A DNA stretch of 64,000 nucleotides from Mesotoga prima MesG1.Ag.4.2 (GTDB taxonomy: Bacteria > Thermotogota > Thermotogae > Petrotogales > Kosmotogaceae): contig NC_017934.1 in NCBI RefSeq assembly GCF_000147715.2, positions 1,922,001-1,986,000 of the forward strand. Reading direction: 5' to 3'. Shown here piece by piece: positions 8,836 through 17,782 of the stretch. The stretch's first letter is position 1; every line of letters begins with the position of its first letter. The notes under the pieces were generated by a model. The model was not told where the DNA came from. It ran no database searches and saw only the letters and a program-made list of their open reading frames with translations. The translations under genes were made by a program, and so were the position numbers.

Positions 8836-9756
8836 ATGCTCTATCTTGAAAAGGAGCCTTTTAGGAGAGCACAATATACGATCCTTGAGAATGGTAGAGA
8901 ACTGGAAAAGAGACTATTCGCCTATTATTTCATGGATGGCCCGGCAAACATTGTTGTTGAGGAGATAGCCAGTTATCAGAATGTCGATGGCGGGTTTGGA
9001 AACGCTATAGAGCCGGACTTCAGATTGCCAGCGTCTTCTCCAATGGCAACGTCCGTAGCGCTTCAACACCTTGTTCACTTCGATGATTTGCCACTTGCAA
9101 AGGGAGTAATCTCGAAAGCGATTGCCTATTTGGACAACACATATGTTTCGGAAAGAAAGGGATGGTTTGCCGTTCCACGAACCGTCAATGACTACCCCCA
9201 CGCTCCTTGGTGGGGATGCGATGAAGAGAAGGAAATTTGCGCAATCGATGCAAACTGGGGGAACCCAACGGCCGAGATCATAGGATATTTAACCAGGTAC
9301 AGGGAGTTCACCAATCTAGATGTAGATGAGCTTATTTCTCAGGCAACCAGGTATCTGGAAAGTATGAACACGTTTACCTCTTTTCACGAGATATTATGCT
9401 TTGTAAGGCTCTACAGATTACTTGACGAAAAGACGGCCGCAAGTTTAAGGCCAAAGCTCTATGAAGCAGTCTGCACATTGATCAGCAAGGATGAGGAGGA
9501 ATGGCGAACGGAGTATGTAGCCAAGCCGCTGGATTTTGTTACCTCTCCCGATGAATTTTTCTGCGTCGATAGAGAGCTGATTGAAAAGAATATCGAATAC
9601 TATATTAACGAGCTTCATACACACGGGAAGATCAAGCCCACTTGGTCCAAGAGCTTCTACGATGGCGAGATGAGCAGGGCCTGGGATGAGTGGGTTGCTA
9701 TAATAACCTTGAGAGTTCTTTTGATTCTCAAATCATTTGGAAGAATATTACTCTAA
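8836..9756 (+). CDS. Alpha/alpha-toroid (terpenoid-cyclase/prenyltransferase-like fold) protein of unknown function
   Basis: 306 residues without signal peptide. A YQNVDGGFGN motif (about 55-64) resembles the QxxDGGW/F repeats of squalene cyclases and prenyltransferase beta subunits. ASSPMATSVALQHL and a helical repeat pattern follow. A C-terminal segment with WDEW is also of this fold family. No catalytic DxDD of squalene cyclases is visible, so the reaction is unknown; related proteins may act on polysaccharides, as the (alpha/alpha)6 toroid is shared with many lyases and hydrolases. It sits between a solute-binding protein and a KDPG aldolase, which points to a role in sugar or uronate breakdown, an inference only. 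The start has a GGGGG site 9-13 bases upstream. Confidence 0.7.
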   Translation: MLYLEKEPFRRAQYTILENGRELEKRLFAYYFMDGPANIVVEEIASYQNVDGGFGNAIEPDFRLPASSPMATSVALQHLVHFDDLPLAKGVISKAIAYLDNTYVSERKGWFAVPRTVNDYPHAPWWGCDEEKEICAIDANWGNPTAEIIGYLTRYREFTNLDVDELISQATRYLESMNTFTSFHEILCFVRLYRLLDEKTAASLRPKLYEAVCTLISKDEEEWRTEYVAKPLDFVTSPDEFFCVDRELIEKNIEYYINELHTHGKIKPTWSKSFYDGEMSRAWDEWVAIITLRVLLILKSFGRILL

Positions 9757-9781
9757 ATAGAATTCGAATGGGGGGATAGAA

Positions 9782-10390
9782 GTGAAGAATATTATCCTGC
9801 AGGAAAGGATAATGGCTGTCATCAGAAGCGACAGCGTGGAGAGATGTGTCGAGATTGGAAGAAGCTGTTTCAGAGGAGGCGTGAAGATCCTGGAAATAAC
9901 CTTCACGGTTCCAGACGCCCCCAAGGCGATTGCAATTCTCTCAAAAGAAATAGAGGGTGCCTACGTTGGAGCTGGAACGGTTATCACTGACGACCAGTTC
10001 AGCAAGGCAGTTAAGAGCGGCGCAAAGTACGTTGTAAGTCCGCATCTTTCCGAAGAGCTTGCGATTCAGTCCAGAGCGCTTGAGACGCTATATCTTCCCG
10101 GAATAATGACGCCGACGGAGTATGTAAAGGCAACTGCGCTGGGCAGCTCGATGGTCAAAGTCTTCCCCGGCGATGTCCTTTCGCCATCCTTTGTGAAGTC
10201 ACTTAGGGGTCCCTTCCCCGAGGCGCTGTGTGTGGTGTCGGGAGGAGTCAATCTTGACAACATAGACACGTGGTTCAAGGCAGGCACCGCCGCCGTCGGT
10301 ATAGGATCCGATCTGACTAAGGGGAGCCCGGAAGAAATAGAGGAGAAGGCAAGACAGTACGTCGCCAAAGTCAAGAATTTCTTTGGATAA
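9782..10390 (+). CDS. eda: 2-dehydro-3-deoxyphosphogluconate (KDPG)/4-hydroxy-2-oxoglutarate aldolase
   Basis: Class I aldolase that splits KDPG (or KDPGal) to pyruvate and glyceraldehyde 3-phosphate. At 202 residues it has the family's full length. Visible active-site residues: Arg15 in AVIRS, Glu38 in ILEITF, the GAGTV phosphate loop (63-67), and Lys126 in MVKVFPGD, which forms the Schiff base. The GTG start follows a GGGGGGAT ribosome site. It is the last gene of the plus-strand group and stops 6 bases before the end of the convergent FGGY kinase. A second, distinct copy lies at 16970-17596. Confidence 0.93.
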   Translation: MKNIILQERIMAVIRSDSVERCVEIGRSCFRGGVKILEITFTVPDAPKAIAILSKEIEGAYVGAGTVITDDQFSKAVKSGAKYVVSPHLSEELAIQSRALETLYLPGIMTPTEYVKATALGSSMVKVFPGDVLSPSFVKSLRGPFPEALCVVSGGVNLDNIDTWFKAGTAAVGIGSDLTKGSPEEIEEKARQYVAKVKNFFG

Positions 10391-10396
10391 ATCTTG

Positions 10397-11806
10397 TTAC
10401 TTTTTCGGAGTGTATTCCTGAAAGTTGAATGAGCGTTGAATAAGATCGTGAGCCTGCGATAGGTCGCTTAGTTCTCCAAGACCAAGCATCTGCACTATGA
10501 TGTTACCCGTGGCAGTTCCTTCCGCCGGTCCTGCGACTACCGGAAGCCCTGTGTAGTCTGACACTAACTGGCAGAGAAGGCTGTTGCGAATGCCACCGCC
10601 CACCATTCTAATGTTCCTTATTGACCGGCCGGTTATTGACTGCAGTTGTTTTCTTGTCTGCTCTGTCTGGTAAGCGATTCCTTCGATAGCGGCTCTCACG
10701 ATCTCTCCCCTATTTTTCAAAGAGATTCCGAGCTTCTCGGCTTCGGAGAGTATAGCCTTCTCCATGCTTCTCGGTTTTCTGAAGGCTTCGGATTCCACAT
10801 CTATTTTTCTCTCATAGCTTCTGACGGTCAGCGCCATCTCGGTCAATGCATAGTGATCGAGATTCGGATCCGATCTCCTCCACTCCTTGAGGAGTTCCTG
10901 AACCAACCATAGACCGGTTAGATTCTTGAGCAGGCGGTACCTTCTTCCGTAGCAGCCCTCGTTGGCAAGGTTGTTTTCGATAACGTCGTCATTTCTGGAA
11001 GGTTTGTCGATCAACACCCCCTCTAGGCACCAGGTTCCGGCGCTGACGAACATCGAATCATCTGAAAGATCCATGGACGAAACGGCCGACGCCGTGTCGT
11101 GGCTCGCTGGGAGAATAACCTTCAAGCCCTTTATGCCAAGCTCTTCCGCGACTGAGGGGAGCAGTTCTCCGGCGATTTCCCCTGGATCTACGATCGGAGT
11201 CATTATGTCCGGTAGATCGAAGAATCTTATAAGCTCTTCGCTCCAGTCGTTTCGATCGGGATCGAAGAGTTGTGTGGTAGTGGCGAAAGTGAACTCTGTC
11301 AGCTTCTCCCCTGTGAGGAAGTAGGTCAGGAGTGAAGGCATCGGGAGAAGGGCGTCTGCCTTTTCAAGGTAACGGCTGTTATTACGCTTGAGAGATATGA
11401 GCTGATAGAGAGTGTTGAATGGCTGAAACTGGGTTGGAGCTCTGTCGAAGATCCAGCGCTTGCCGGCCTTCTTTATTGCGTAATCCATGGAATCATCTTT
11501 GAACATGTCTCTGTAATGCCTGGGATCGCCCTGAATCGAACCGGAACTGTCGATGAGACCGAAATCCACTCCCCATGTGTCGATTCCTACGCTCCGGATC
11601 TCAATTCCCATTGCTGAAGCCGCCTTTATACTTTCCACGACATTCTTGTAAAGCGAAATGAGGTTCCAGTGAGTCAAATCCGCGACATGAATAGGCTCGT
11701 TCGAAAAGCGATGTACTTCTTCCAGAACCAGCCTGTTTCGACCGTACTTTCCAACGAAGGCCTTGCCGCTGGAGGCACCGATGTCTATGGCGAGGAATCC
11801 GATCAA
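10397..11806 (-). CDS. rhaB: FGGY carbohydrate kinase, rhamnulokinase-like
   Basis: Phosphorylates a ketose, probably a deoxy- or L-sugar such as rhamnulose or fuculose. The 469-residue protein starts with the ATP-binding MIGFLAIDIGASSGKAFVG motif. GIDTWGVDFGLID (about 74-86) holds the catalytic Asp region typical of RhaB. The C-terminal half has SHDTASAVSS and MVGGGIRNSLLCQL. It is the last gene of the minus-strand operon and overlaps the upstream PfkB kinase gene by 4 bases, so the two are translationally coupled. The exact sugar is unknown, since no rhamnose isomerase or class II aldolase is present. Confidence 0.85.
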   Translation of the reverse strand: MIGFLAIDIGASSGKAFVGKYGRNRLVLEEVHRFSNEPIHVADLTHWNLISLYKNVVESIKAASAMGIEIRSVGIDTWGVDFGLIDSSGSIQGDPRHYRDMFKDDSMDYAIKKAGKRWIFDRAPTQFQPFNTLYQLISLKRNNSRYLEKADALLPMPSLLTYFLTGEKLTEFTFATTTQLFDPDRNDWSEELIRFFDLPDIMTPIVDPGEIAGELLPSVAEELGIKGLKVILPASHDTASAVSSMDLSDDSMFVSAGTWCLEGVLIDKPSRNDDVIENNLANEGCYGRRYRLLKNLTGLWLVQELLKEWRRSDPNLDHYALTEMALTVRSYERKIDVESEAFRKPRSMEKAILSEAEKLGISLKNRGEIVRAAIEGIAYQTEQTRKQLQSITGRSIRNIRMVGGGIRNSLLCQLVSDYTGLPVVAGPAEGTATGNIIVQMLGLGELSDLSQAHDLIQRSFNFQEYTPKK

Positions 11807-12792
11807 TGGTCCATACCCCGTTCTTTAAGGAACTGGTTCACTTCGCTTTCGGCTGGCATCGAGCTTGCTCCGCCATATCTTGTCGCGACAATCGCCGCCT
11901 CTGCGTTTGCGAAAGTGAGAATGCTTCCCAGATCTTCTTCGGTAAGACTACGCAGTTCTTCATCGCCCATATTGTAGAGCTTAGAGATTACTGCGGCCAT
12001 GAAAGAGTCTCCGCAGCCGGTTGTCTCGGCCACTTTCACCTTGAACCCCTCTCTCTTAACAGAAGTCCTTCCGCGATAAACAGTGGATCCTCTGCTGCCG
12101 AGGGTGAGAAAGACGAGCGTGTCCGGTCTGACTTTGAGCCGAGACAGGGCCTCATCTAAATTGTCGCTGTCACATATGTATAGCAGATCGTCGTCGCTGA
12201 GCTTGAGAATGTCGACTCTTGAGATGATTTCTCTGACTGTGGCCCTGAATGAATCGTGATCTTCTATTGCGCTTCTTCGAATGTTGGGGTCGAATGAAGT
12301 CTTGACTCCTCTTGAGCTGAATCTTTCGAACAGCTCTAGATAAGTGGATGCCGACGGTTCTTCCAGGAGCACTATCGCGCCAAAATGAAAGAGGGAAAAG
12401 TTAAGAGGGTCGATCTCTTCGATTTCTTCTGATTTGAGCGATAGATGGGCTGCATGATCCCAGTAGAATCTAAATTCCGGCTTTCCCTCTCCGTCCAGAG
12501 CGGCAAAGGCTATCGGTGTCTTCGTTCCATGTTCTCTAATCACGTAGCTGGTAGATATTCCAAGAGACTTCAGATACTCAAGGAGTGCGTTTCCAAATTC
12601 GTCCATGCCGATTTTGGCGAGGAATTCCATAGGGACTCCCAGTCTGTGAAGACCGACAGATATGTTGAAAGGTGCACCACCCGGTTTCTTTTCAAACAGG
12701 GTGGTGCCTTCCAGGCCTTTCATAGGTTCTCTAGAGATAAAATCGAAGAGGATCTCTCCAGAGCATAAAACCGGTTTGGACCGATCTCTCAT
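11803..12792 (-). CDS. PfkB-family sugar kinase (fructokinase-like)
   Basis: Ribokinase-fold kinase, 329 residues. The N-terminal signature KPGGAPFNISVGLHRLG (about 33-49) and the C-terminal signature TTGCGDSFMAA (257-267) with the catalytic Asp at 262 are present. GGAPFN is typical of fructokinases. It overlaps its neighbours on both sides by 4 bases (11803-11806 and 12789-12792). With an isomerase and a transaldolase-family protein in the same operon it could phosphorylate the ketose made by the isomerase; the substrate is not proven. Confidence 0.88.
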   Translation of the reverse strand: MRDRSKPVLCSGEILFDFISREPMKGLEGTTLFEKKPGGAPFNISVGLHRLGVPMEFLAKIGMDEFGNALLEYLKSLGISTSYVIREHGTKTPIAFAALDGEGKPEFRFYWDHAAHLSLKSEEIEEIDPLNFSLFHFGAIVLLEEPSASTYLELFERFSSRGVKTSFDPNIRRSAIEDHDSFRATVREIISRVDILKLSDDDLLYICDSDNLDEALSRLKVRPDTLVFLTLGSRGSTVYRGRTSVKREGFKVKVAETTGCGDSFMAAVISKLYNMGDEELRSLTEEDLGSILTFANAEAAIVATRYGGASSMPAESEVNQFLKERGMDH

Positions 12793-13436
12793 AACTTGAA
12801 GTCAGCCTCGAACCTGTTGAGATCATCTGCCGGAAAACTACCCTGAACGTATTCAGCTGCGATCTCGATGGGCAACGTGAGATCATGGACACCCAGTGAG
12901 ATAAGTTTGTTTGCGCTCTCGATATCCTTTATACTTGCCGCAATGATTCTAGGGGCGTTTGAGTGCCAGTCACCAATGTCTAACATCTCCGTAATTCTCA
13001 AGTCAGCATCTATTCCCGCCTTCACCATTCTATCGAAGTACACGGCCACATACTCAACTTCCATGCTGACCGCGGCGTAGTACTGCTGTAAAGTGTAAAC
13101 GGCCGTAGCACATACTCCAACTCCAATATCGTTCAGCTGAGGGACAATATTAGAGGCCTTCTGCGGATCCCAGGGCAGTTTGATAGTAAAGAATTCGGGA
13201 TCGAAATCGCTCTTCTTTATGAATTCCTTTACCTTTTGAATCCATTCGGTCGAAGAGAGGCTGCCCTGAACGAAGTGTCTCTCGCCCGGGACCTTTGAGA
13301 GAAATTTCATTGCATCCATCAGGCCCCATCCCGGCCTGTCTCTTTTCAGTATTGTGGGGTTGGTAGTGATTCCGGCAAAGACCGGCTGTTCAACGAGTTC
13401 AACGCTCTTTTCACAAATACCGTCAATGTATAACAT
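12789..13436 (-). CDS. Transaldolase/fructose-6-phosphate aldolase family protein
   Basis: 215-residue TIM-barrel class I aldolase. FAGITTNPTILKRDRP (20-35) matches the family's N-terminal motif. The Schiff-base lysine is Lys86 in FFTIKLPW, replacing the usual IKIP. The length fits the short TalC/FSA subgroup. Several normally conserved stretches are altered, for example YVAVYFDRM in place of YVSPFVGR, so the substrate may be unusual. The gene lies between an L-fucose-isomerase-type enzyme and a PfkB kinase, suggesting a cleavage step in the same pathway. Confidence 0.85.
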   Translation of the reverse strand: MLYIDGICEKSVELVEQPVFAGITTNPTILKRDRPGWGLMDAMKFLSKVPGERHFVQGSLSSTEWIQKVKEFIKKSDFDPEFFTIKLPWDPQKASNIVPQLNDIGVGVCATAVYTLQQYYAAVSMEVEYVAVYFDRMVKAGIDADLRITEMLDIGDWHSNAPRIIAASIKDIESANKLISLGVHDLTLPIEIAAEYVQGSFPADDLNRFEADFKL

Positions 13437-13479
13437 TATCAGGCTCCTTTCTTAGTAACTATATGTCCCGAAATGCAGT

Positions 13480-14898
13480 TTACTCTCCAAGAATCTGGTA
13501 ATCAATACCCTTTATATCACAGAACTGTACCAATTCCTCTACAAAATCGCCATAAACACCGTGAGTGTGGTTGCACGGGTAGTATCTCAGGAAGGTATCC
13601 ATGTCCGTATCCAGCTTCACGTAGGCATGTGGCCATTCGATCTGAACCTTCTCCGACAGCTTCTTTTCTTCTGCTTCGGAGAGCTTAACGAACTCTCCCG
13701 GTACTATTGTCATGATGTACTCGCCGTTCTGTCTCGCAAGCCTGGCAAGGGTAACTCGCCCAGGTGCCGCAAAATGCTTTACGGCAGCTCCTCCGGCCGG
13801 GAAGTAGAAGTCCTCGGGATACAGTTCTACGTGTTTGAGATTGTCTTCGGGATTCATAGATTTTCCGGCAAAGTAGGTCGCATGAGTGCCCGAGTTACAG
13901 AGGTCGAGAAGGTCCTCTTCCTCGAAGTAGTGTCTCACGTCAGCAAATAGAACTGGAGACTGAGCAATATGCTTGAAGATCTCCATGGTCAGAGCTCCAT
14001 CCATGTCCGTTTCGGTGGCCGCAACGATTGTCTCCTTTGAACCGTGCCAGTCATACGGATCATTGAGGAAGGCCTCTACTATGTCCATCGTTGCGTAGTT
14101 GTTTGTCATCTCGGGCTGACCTTTGAATCCAACAAAATCCAGCTCGTACTCTTTTATGATACTGAGCGCGGCCTCGTAGAGCGCGATCTGCTTCTCCAGT
14201 TTTTCAGGTGTAAGCTGTTTGCCGTCATACTTTACAGTTGCAAGCTTTTCAAGCCACTCTCTAGCTGCTTTTGTGACGTCTTTTGGTACTTTCTCTGCCC
14301 TGACTACCAGTTCATACTGGTCGATCTGTTCCACATCGACACCGAACTCCTTCAGCCACTGATCACCGTTGGCCGAAGCCGTGTACATTCCCATCGGACG
14401 GCCGCCGAACATACCGTATCTTTCACCCTTCAGTCTTGCGGCCGCTGAAGCAGCCCTCACGAAGTGCATTACCCTTTCAATTACATCTGAATCTTCGGGA
14501 TTGCCCCATACCCTTTCAGGCATTATTCCGACCTGTTCGAGGGCACCTGCTGCCGCCAGCTGGCCTACCATACCGGGGTAAGAGGGATTGATCTGTCCAT
14601 AGGTGAGGAAAGGACCTGGTGCATAAAGCGAGGCCATCACGGAAAGATGCGGCCAGCACCAGATAGCATAGTTGAATATCGTGGCCTCAACCTCGGCCTT
14701 CATCAGCTCCTTGCCGGCCTTCTTCGCGAGAGAAGGCTTCCAGACTATATCGGAGGCTGTGACAACTTCCACTTCACCCGTTGCTTCAAGGGCCTTAACC
14801 AGCCTGTCTTGAAACCCCTTGTTCATTTCGATCAGATCGTTGTGAACGAAATCGCGCCCGTCGGAAAAAGTGATCACTCCAACCTTTCTCTTTTTCAT
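13480..14898 (-). CDS. L-fucose/L-arabinose isomerase-family sugar isomerase
   Basis: 472 residues with the architecture of the fucose/arabinose isomerase superfamily, which interconverts aldoses and ketoses using Mn2+. Recognisable parts are the N-terminal Rossmann-like region (KKRKVGVITFSDGRDF), IFNYAIWCWPHL (about 74-85), FVGFKGQPEMTNNYATMD (about 258-275) with a likely metal-binding Glu, and AATETDMDGALTMEIF (about 297-312). The C-terminal part has YYPCNHTHGVYGD. The substrate cannot be read from sequence. It follows the LacI gene by about 40 bases and a good GAGGAGG ribosome site precedes the ATG. Confidence 0.82.
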   Translation of the reverse strand: MKKRKVGVITFSDGRDFVHNDLIEMNKGFQDRLVKALEATGEVEVVTASDIVWKPSLAKKAGKELMKAEVEATIFNYAIWCWPHLSVMASLYAPGPFLTYGQINPSYPGMVGQLAAAGALEQVGIMPERVWGNPEDSDVIERVMHFVRAASAAARLKGERYGMFGGRPMGMYTASANGDQWLKEFGVDVEQIDQYELVVRAEKVPKDVTKAAREWLEKLATVKYDGKQLTPEKLEKQIALYEAALSIIKEYELDFVGFKGQPEMTNNYATMDIVEAFLNDPYDWHGSKETIVAATETDMDGALTMEIFKHIAQSPVLFADVRHYFEEEDLLDLCNSGTHATYFAGKSMNPEDNLKHVELYPEDFYFPAGGAAVKHFAAPGRVTLARLARQNGEYIMTIVPGEFVKLSEAEEKKLSEKVQIEWPHAYVKLDTDMDTFLRYYPCNHTHGVYGDFVEELVQFCDIKGIDYQILGE

Positions 14899-14938
14899 TG
14901 AGCATTCCTCCTCTTTTCAGTGTTTTCTTCGAGCTTAT

Positions 14939-15964
14939 CTACATGAGCTTTGACACAGATTTTCTTTGAAGCAGTTCCGCCTTCAGCACAACTTTCGATT
15001 TATCACCTCGTGTTCCGTCTATTTCGCTCAGCATAATCGTGGCGGCAATCCTGCCGATGTCCTTCACAGGCTGTCTGATCGTCGTCAAGGGTGGCTCGAT
15101 CAGTTCGTTCATAGAATGGTCATCGAAGCCTACAATCGATAGATCACCGGGGATTTTCAGGCCCATCCGCCTTACGGTTGCAACTATGACCTCATTGAGA
15201 AACTGGTTTGTGGATATGATCGCATCCGGTCTCCTGTCCGATTTCAGAACAGACTCCAGTGACAGCGAAGCCCTTTCCGCGTCCACTGCATTCTCGATAA
15301 TCCAGTCTGCGTTTATTTCAATGTCCAGCATCTTGCAAGCCTCCAAAAAGCCCATACGTCTCTCTTCTATTGTATAGATTCCCTTTTTGTGAAGGACTAT
15401 TCCGAGTTTCCTGTGACCGTTCTCCTTTAAGTGCAACACTCCCTGGAGAATCGCCTGTCGGTTGTCGAGGGTTACCGAGCTTATCCTATCAAGTCCTTCG
15501 AGAATCCTATCGTAGAAGACTACGGGGATGTTTCTCCTGACTGCCTCTCTGTAAAGTCGTGAGTTGTTTCTTCCATCCTCACCCCCACAGGGCGAGGAAA
15601 GTATCCCCTCGACGCCGTGTTCGAGGAGCCATTTGATGTAGATTCTCTCTTTCTCGAAATCCTCGCCGATGTCGCAGACGATGAATTTGTAGCCTCTAGG
15701 AAAGAGCACGGTCTCGACTCCGCTCATGAAATCCAGAAAGAATGGATTCCTGATATCCGACACGATGAGACCCACAGTCTGGGTCTTTCTTGTCTTCAGG
15801 GATTTTGCGGAGGAATTGGGAATGTAGTTCAATCTCTCGGCCGCGTCGACTATCTCTTTCCTCAGGGAAGGACTCACTCCCGGCTCATCGGAAAGCGCTC
15901 GCGATACGGACGACGGTGATATGTTCAATTCGTTTGCTATGTCTTTTATCGTTGTCTTCTTCAT
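14939..15964 (-). CDS. LacI-family transcriptional regulator of the sugar operon
   Basis: DNA-binding repressor, 341 residues from the ATG at 15964. The N-terminal helix-turn-helix is MKKTTIKDIANELNISPSSV (1-20), followed by the hinge LNYIPNSSAKSLK and a periplasmic-binding-protein-like effector domain. An upstream ATG at 16009 would extend the frame, but it overlaps the -10 box of the gene's own promoter and the palindromic operator lies between the two ATGs. The shorter start is therefore preferred, although no strong ribosome site precedes it. The regulator most likely senses the sugar, or its phosphate, handled by the downstream isomerase and kinases. Confidence 0.9.
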   Translation of the reverse strand: MKKTTIKDIANELNISPSSVSRALSDEPGVSPSLRKEIVDAAERLNYIPNSSAKSLKTRKTQTVGLIVSDIRNPFFLDFMSGVETVLFPRGYKFIVCDIGEDFEKERIYIKWLLEHGVEGILSSPCGGEDGRNNSRLYREAVRRNIPVVFYDRILEGLDRISSVTLDNRQAILQGVLHLKENGHRKLGIVLHKKGIYTIEERRMGFLEACKMLDIEINADWIIENAVDAERASLSLESVLKSDRRPDAIISTNQFLNEVIVATVRRMGLKIPGDLSIVGFDDHSMNELIEPPLTTIRQPVKDIGRIAATIMLSEIDGTRGDKSKVVLKAELLQRKSVSKLM

Positions 15965-15984
15965 CACTGGGGATCGCAACCTTT

Positions 15985-16013
15985 CGCAAACGTTTGCGTT
16001 CATTTTCATTATA
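15985..16013 (-). promoter_or_regulatory. LacI-type operator overlapping the transcription start, with TATAAT -10
   Basis: CGCAAACGTTTGCG (15985-15998) is a perfect 14-base palindrome with the central CG pair typical of LacI-family operators. A TATAAT on the minus strand (16008-16013) lies 9 bases upstream of it, so the operator covers the transcription start. Strong evidence for autoregulation and for control of the isomerase-transaldolase-kinase genes downstream. Confidence 0.82.
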
Positions 16014-16083
16014 CTATGGGTCGTCCTTGATTGAAAAGCAAAGTGGTAGCAGACAGACGTAGAGAGAGCTCAAGTAGAATAAG

Positions 16084-16983
16084 TCAGTCTTTGTGTGTTT
16101 TCCTTGATAGGGAGAGTATTCCAAGTATGTTTGGATTGGGTTCTATAGAGGAAAGCTCAATCTTTACCTTCTTTCCTGGAACTCTGTAGTAGTTCTCTTC
16201 AATGGTCTTGAGTATTCTGTCGAAATAGTACCGGTTCTTCCCGAGACTTCCTCCGATTACCAGTACCGAAGGATCGAGAGAATCTATGAGGTTGCAGAGA
16301 AAGCGTCCAAGAGTTTCAGAAGCTTCGGTTATCATTTCTTTGAAGACCGGCTCGTTCAACTCTGCGCGATCTGTTATCTCTTTTGTGCCGATCTCGATTC
16401 CAAGTGAATCATGTGCTCTAATTTCAAGGCCCCTGCCGCCTGAAATTGCTTGCAGGCAACCGCGACGACCACAAGTGCAAAGCGGGCCATCCGCTTTCAC
16501 TATTGTGTGGCCGATCTCTCCCGCTGCGTTGCTTGCTCCCCGCAAGATTTTCCCCCGGACGACCATTCCCATTCCTATTCCCGTACTGACGGTAACGTAG
16601 ATGAGCGACTCAATATCCTTCCTGAATTCCCATTCTCCAAAAGCCGCTGCATTACAGTCGTTTTCGATTACACCTTCGGTACCGAGAAAGGAGGAAGCTC
16701 TTTTGAAGAGCTCCACGTCTTTCCACCCGAGGTTCGGCGACCAGATCAACTTGCCCTTTTCGGGACTGACGGCACCTGCCGTGCAAAGCCCCCAGCGGTT
16801 TATATTTCTACTTCCTTTCATGCGAAGACAGATGTTACTAAGTCGCTCGAAGAAACTGTCAATTCCTTCAGCTGGCCTGGTGGGAAATTCTTCCGATGAA
16901 TAAGGCTCCACTTCTTTCTCATCGAAAGCCGATACGAGAGTCTTGGTACCTCCAACGTCGATCGCTATGTCAACTGCTGGCAT
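16084..16983 (-). CDS. ROK-family sugar kinase
   Basis: Probable glucokinase or related hexose/amino-sugar kinase, 299 residues. The N-terminal ATP loop is AIDVGGTKTL (7-16), the catalytic Asp is Asp109 in VIENDCNAAAFGEWEF, and the structural zinc site is His159, Cys169, Cys171 and Cys176 (GHT...CTCGRRGC). There is no N-terminal helix-turn-helix, so it is an enzyme rather than a NagC/XylR-type repressor. It overlaps the upstream KDPG aldolase gene by 14 bases and is followed by the LacI promoter. Confidence 0.9.
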   Translation of the reverse strand: MPAVDIAIDVGGTKTLVSAFDEKEVEPYSSEEFPTRPAEGIDSFFERLSNICLRMKGSRNINRWGLCTAGAVSPEKGKLIWSPNLGWKDVELFKRASSFLGTEGVIENDCNAAAFGEWEFRKDIESLIYVTVSTGIGMGMVVRGKILRGASNAAGEIGHTIVKADGPLCTCGRRGCLQAISGGRGLEIRAHDSLGIEIGTKEITDRAELNEPVFKEMITEASETLGRFLCNLIDSLDPSVLVIGGSLGKNRYYFDRILKTIEENYYRVPGKKVKIELSSIEPNPNILGILSLSRKTHKD

Positions 16984-17596
16984 TTACTGCTCTCCGAATT
17001 TTCAGGATCCTTTCAAGAACCTCCCCTTCTCTTTCCTCATCAAAAAGGTTTCTGTTTGCTATGTAGGAACCGATTCCGAGCGCAACGGCGCCTGCTTTCA
17101 TGTATTCTGTAGCGTTTTCGGCCGTTACTCCGCCGAAAGGCATGAATTTGACTGTGGGAAACGGACCCCTGTACGCTTTTAGCAAATTCAGACCCTCTGC
17201 ATCGCCGGGGAAGAGTTTCAGAAAGCTGAATCCGTTGTTCAGCGCCGTCTGTATATCTGTAGAAGTGTAGACTCCGGGTATATAACTTATTCCATCCCTT
17301 GTCGACAGCTTTGCGATTTCCTCACTAAATCCAGGGCTGAGAACGAAATCGGCATTCGAGCGAAGCGCTCTCGAATAAGCCGTATCATCGTATACTGTAC
17401 CGGCCCCGATTACGAGCTTTCCGTAGAATTCCTTCTTGAGTTCGTGCAGTATCTCAGATGAAGATTCGTCGGAGAAACTGACTTCCAGAATCGTCAAGTC
17501 GTTTTCCAGCAGCATTTCACACAACTTCCTCGATTGATCAAGCGTAAGACCCCTAATTACTGTCAAGACCTTTTCTGTCATTAGTCTTTCAAACAC
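16970..17596 (-). CDS. eda: KDPG/KHG aldolase, second copy
   Basis: 208 residues from a GTG at 17596, which has AAAGGAGGGG nine bases upstream; longer readings of the frame lack such a site. The fold motifs are VIRGL (Arg near 16), LEVSF, VIGAGTVYDD, and FLKLFPGDAEG with the Schiff-base Lys. It is clearly different from the copy at 9782-10390 and begins a two-gene unit with the ROK kinase. One copy may act on KDPG and the other on KDPGal or another 2-keto-3-deoxy sugar acid; this is an inference. Confidence 0.88.
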   Translation of the reverse strand: MFERLMTEKVLTVIRGLTLDQSRKLCEMLLENDLTILEVSFSDESSSEILHELKKEFYGKLVIGAGTVYDDTAYSRALRSNADFVLSPGFSEEIAKLSTRDGISYIPGVYTSTDIQTALNNGFSFLKLFPGDAEGLNLLKAYRGPFPTVKFMPFGGVTAENATEYMKAGAVALGIGSYIANRNLFDEEREGEVLERILKIRRAVNASS

Positions 17597-17782
17597 GGTA
17601 AAATACCCCTCCTTTCGCTTACCGGCAGAAGATAATCTCTGCATTTAGTATATCAGGAGGTATCGCCACATTTCCCCGCTGAAAAGGAAACTGTCCATTT
17701 GAGTATTATGTCTTTTGTGGCATATCGTTGCTCATTTTGATGTAATAATGTGCTTCTGAAAACATTTTCAGATCTCTCATCG

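Noticed and set aside
15965-16009. Longer LacI protein starting at 16009
   Set aside because: That ATG overlaps the -10 box and the start-site operator lies downstream of it.
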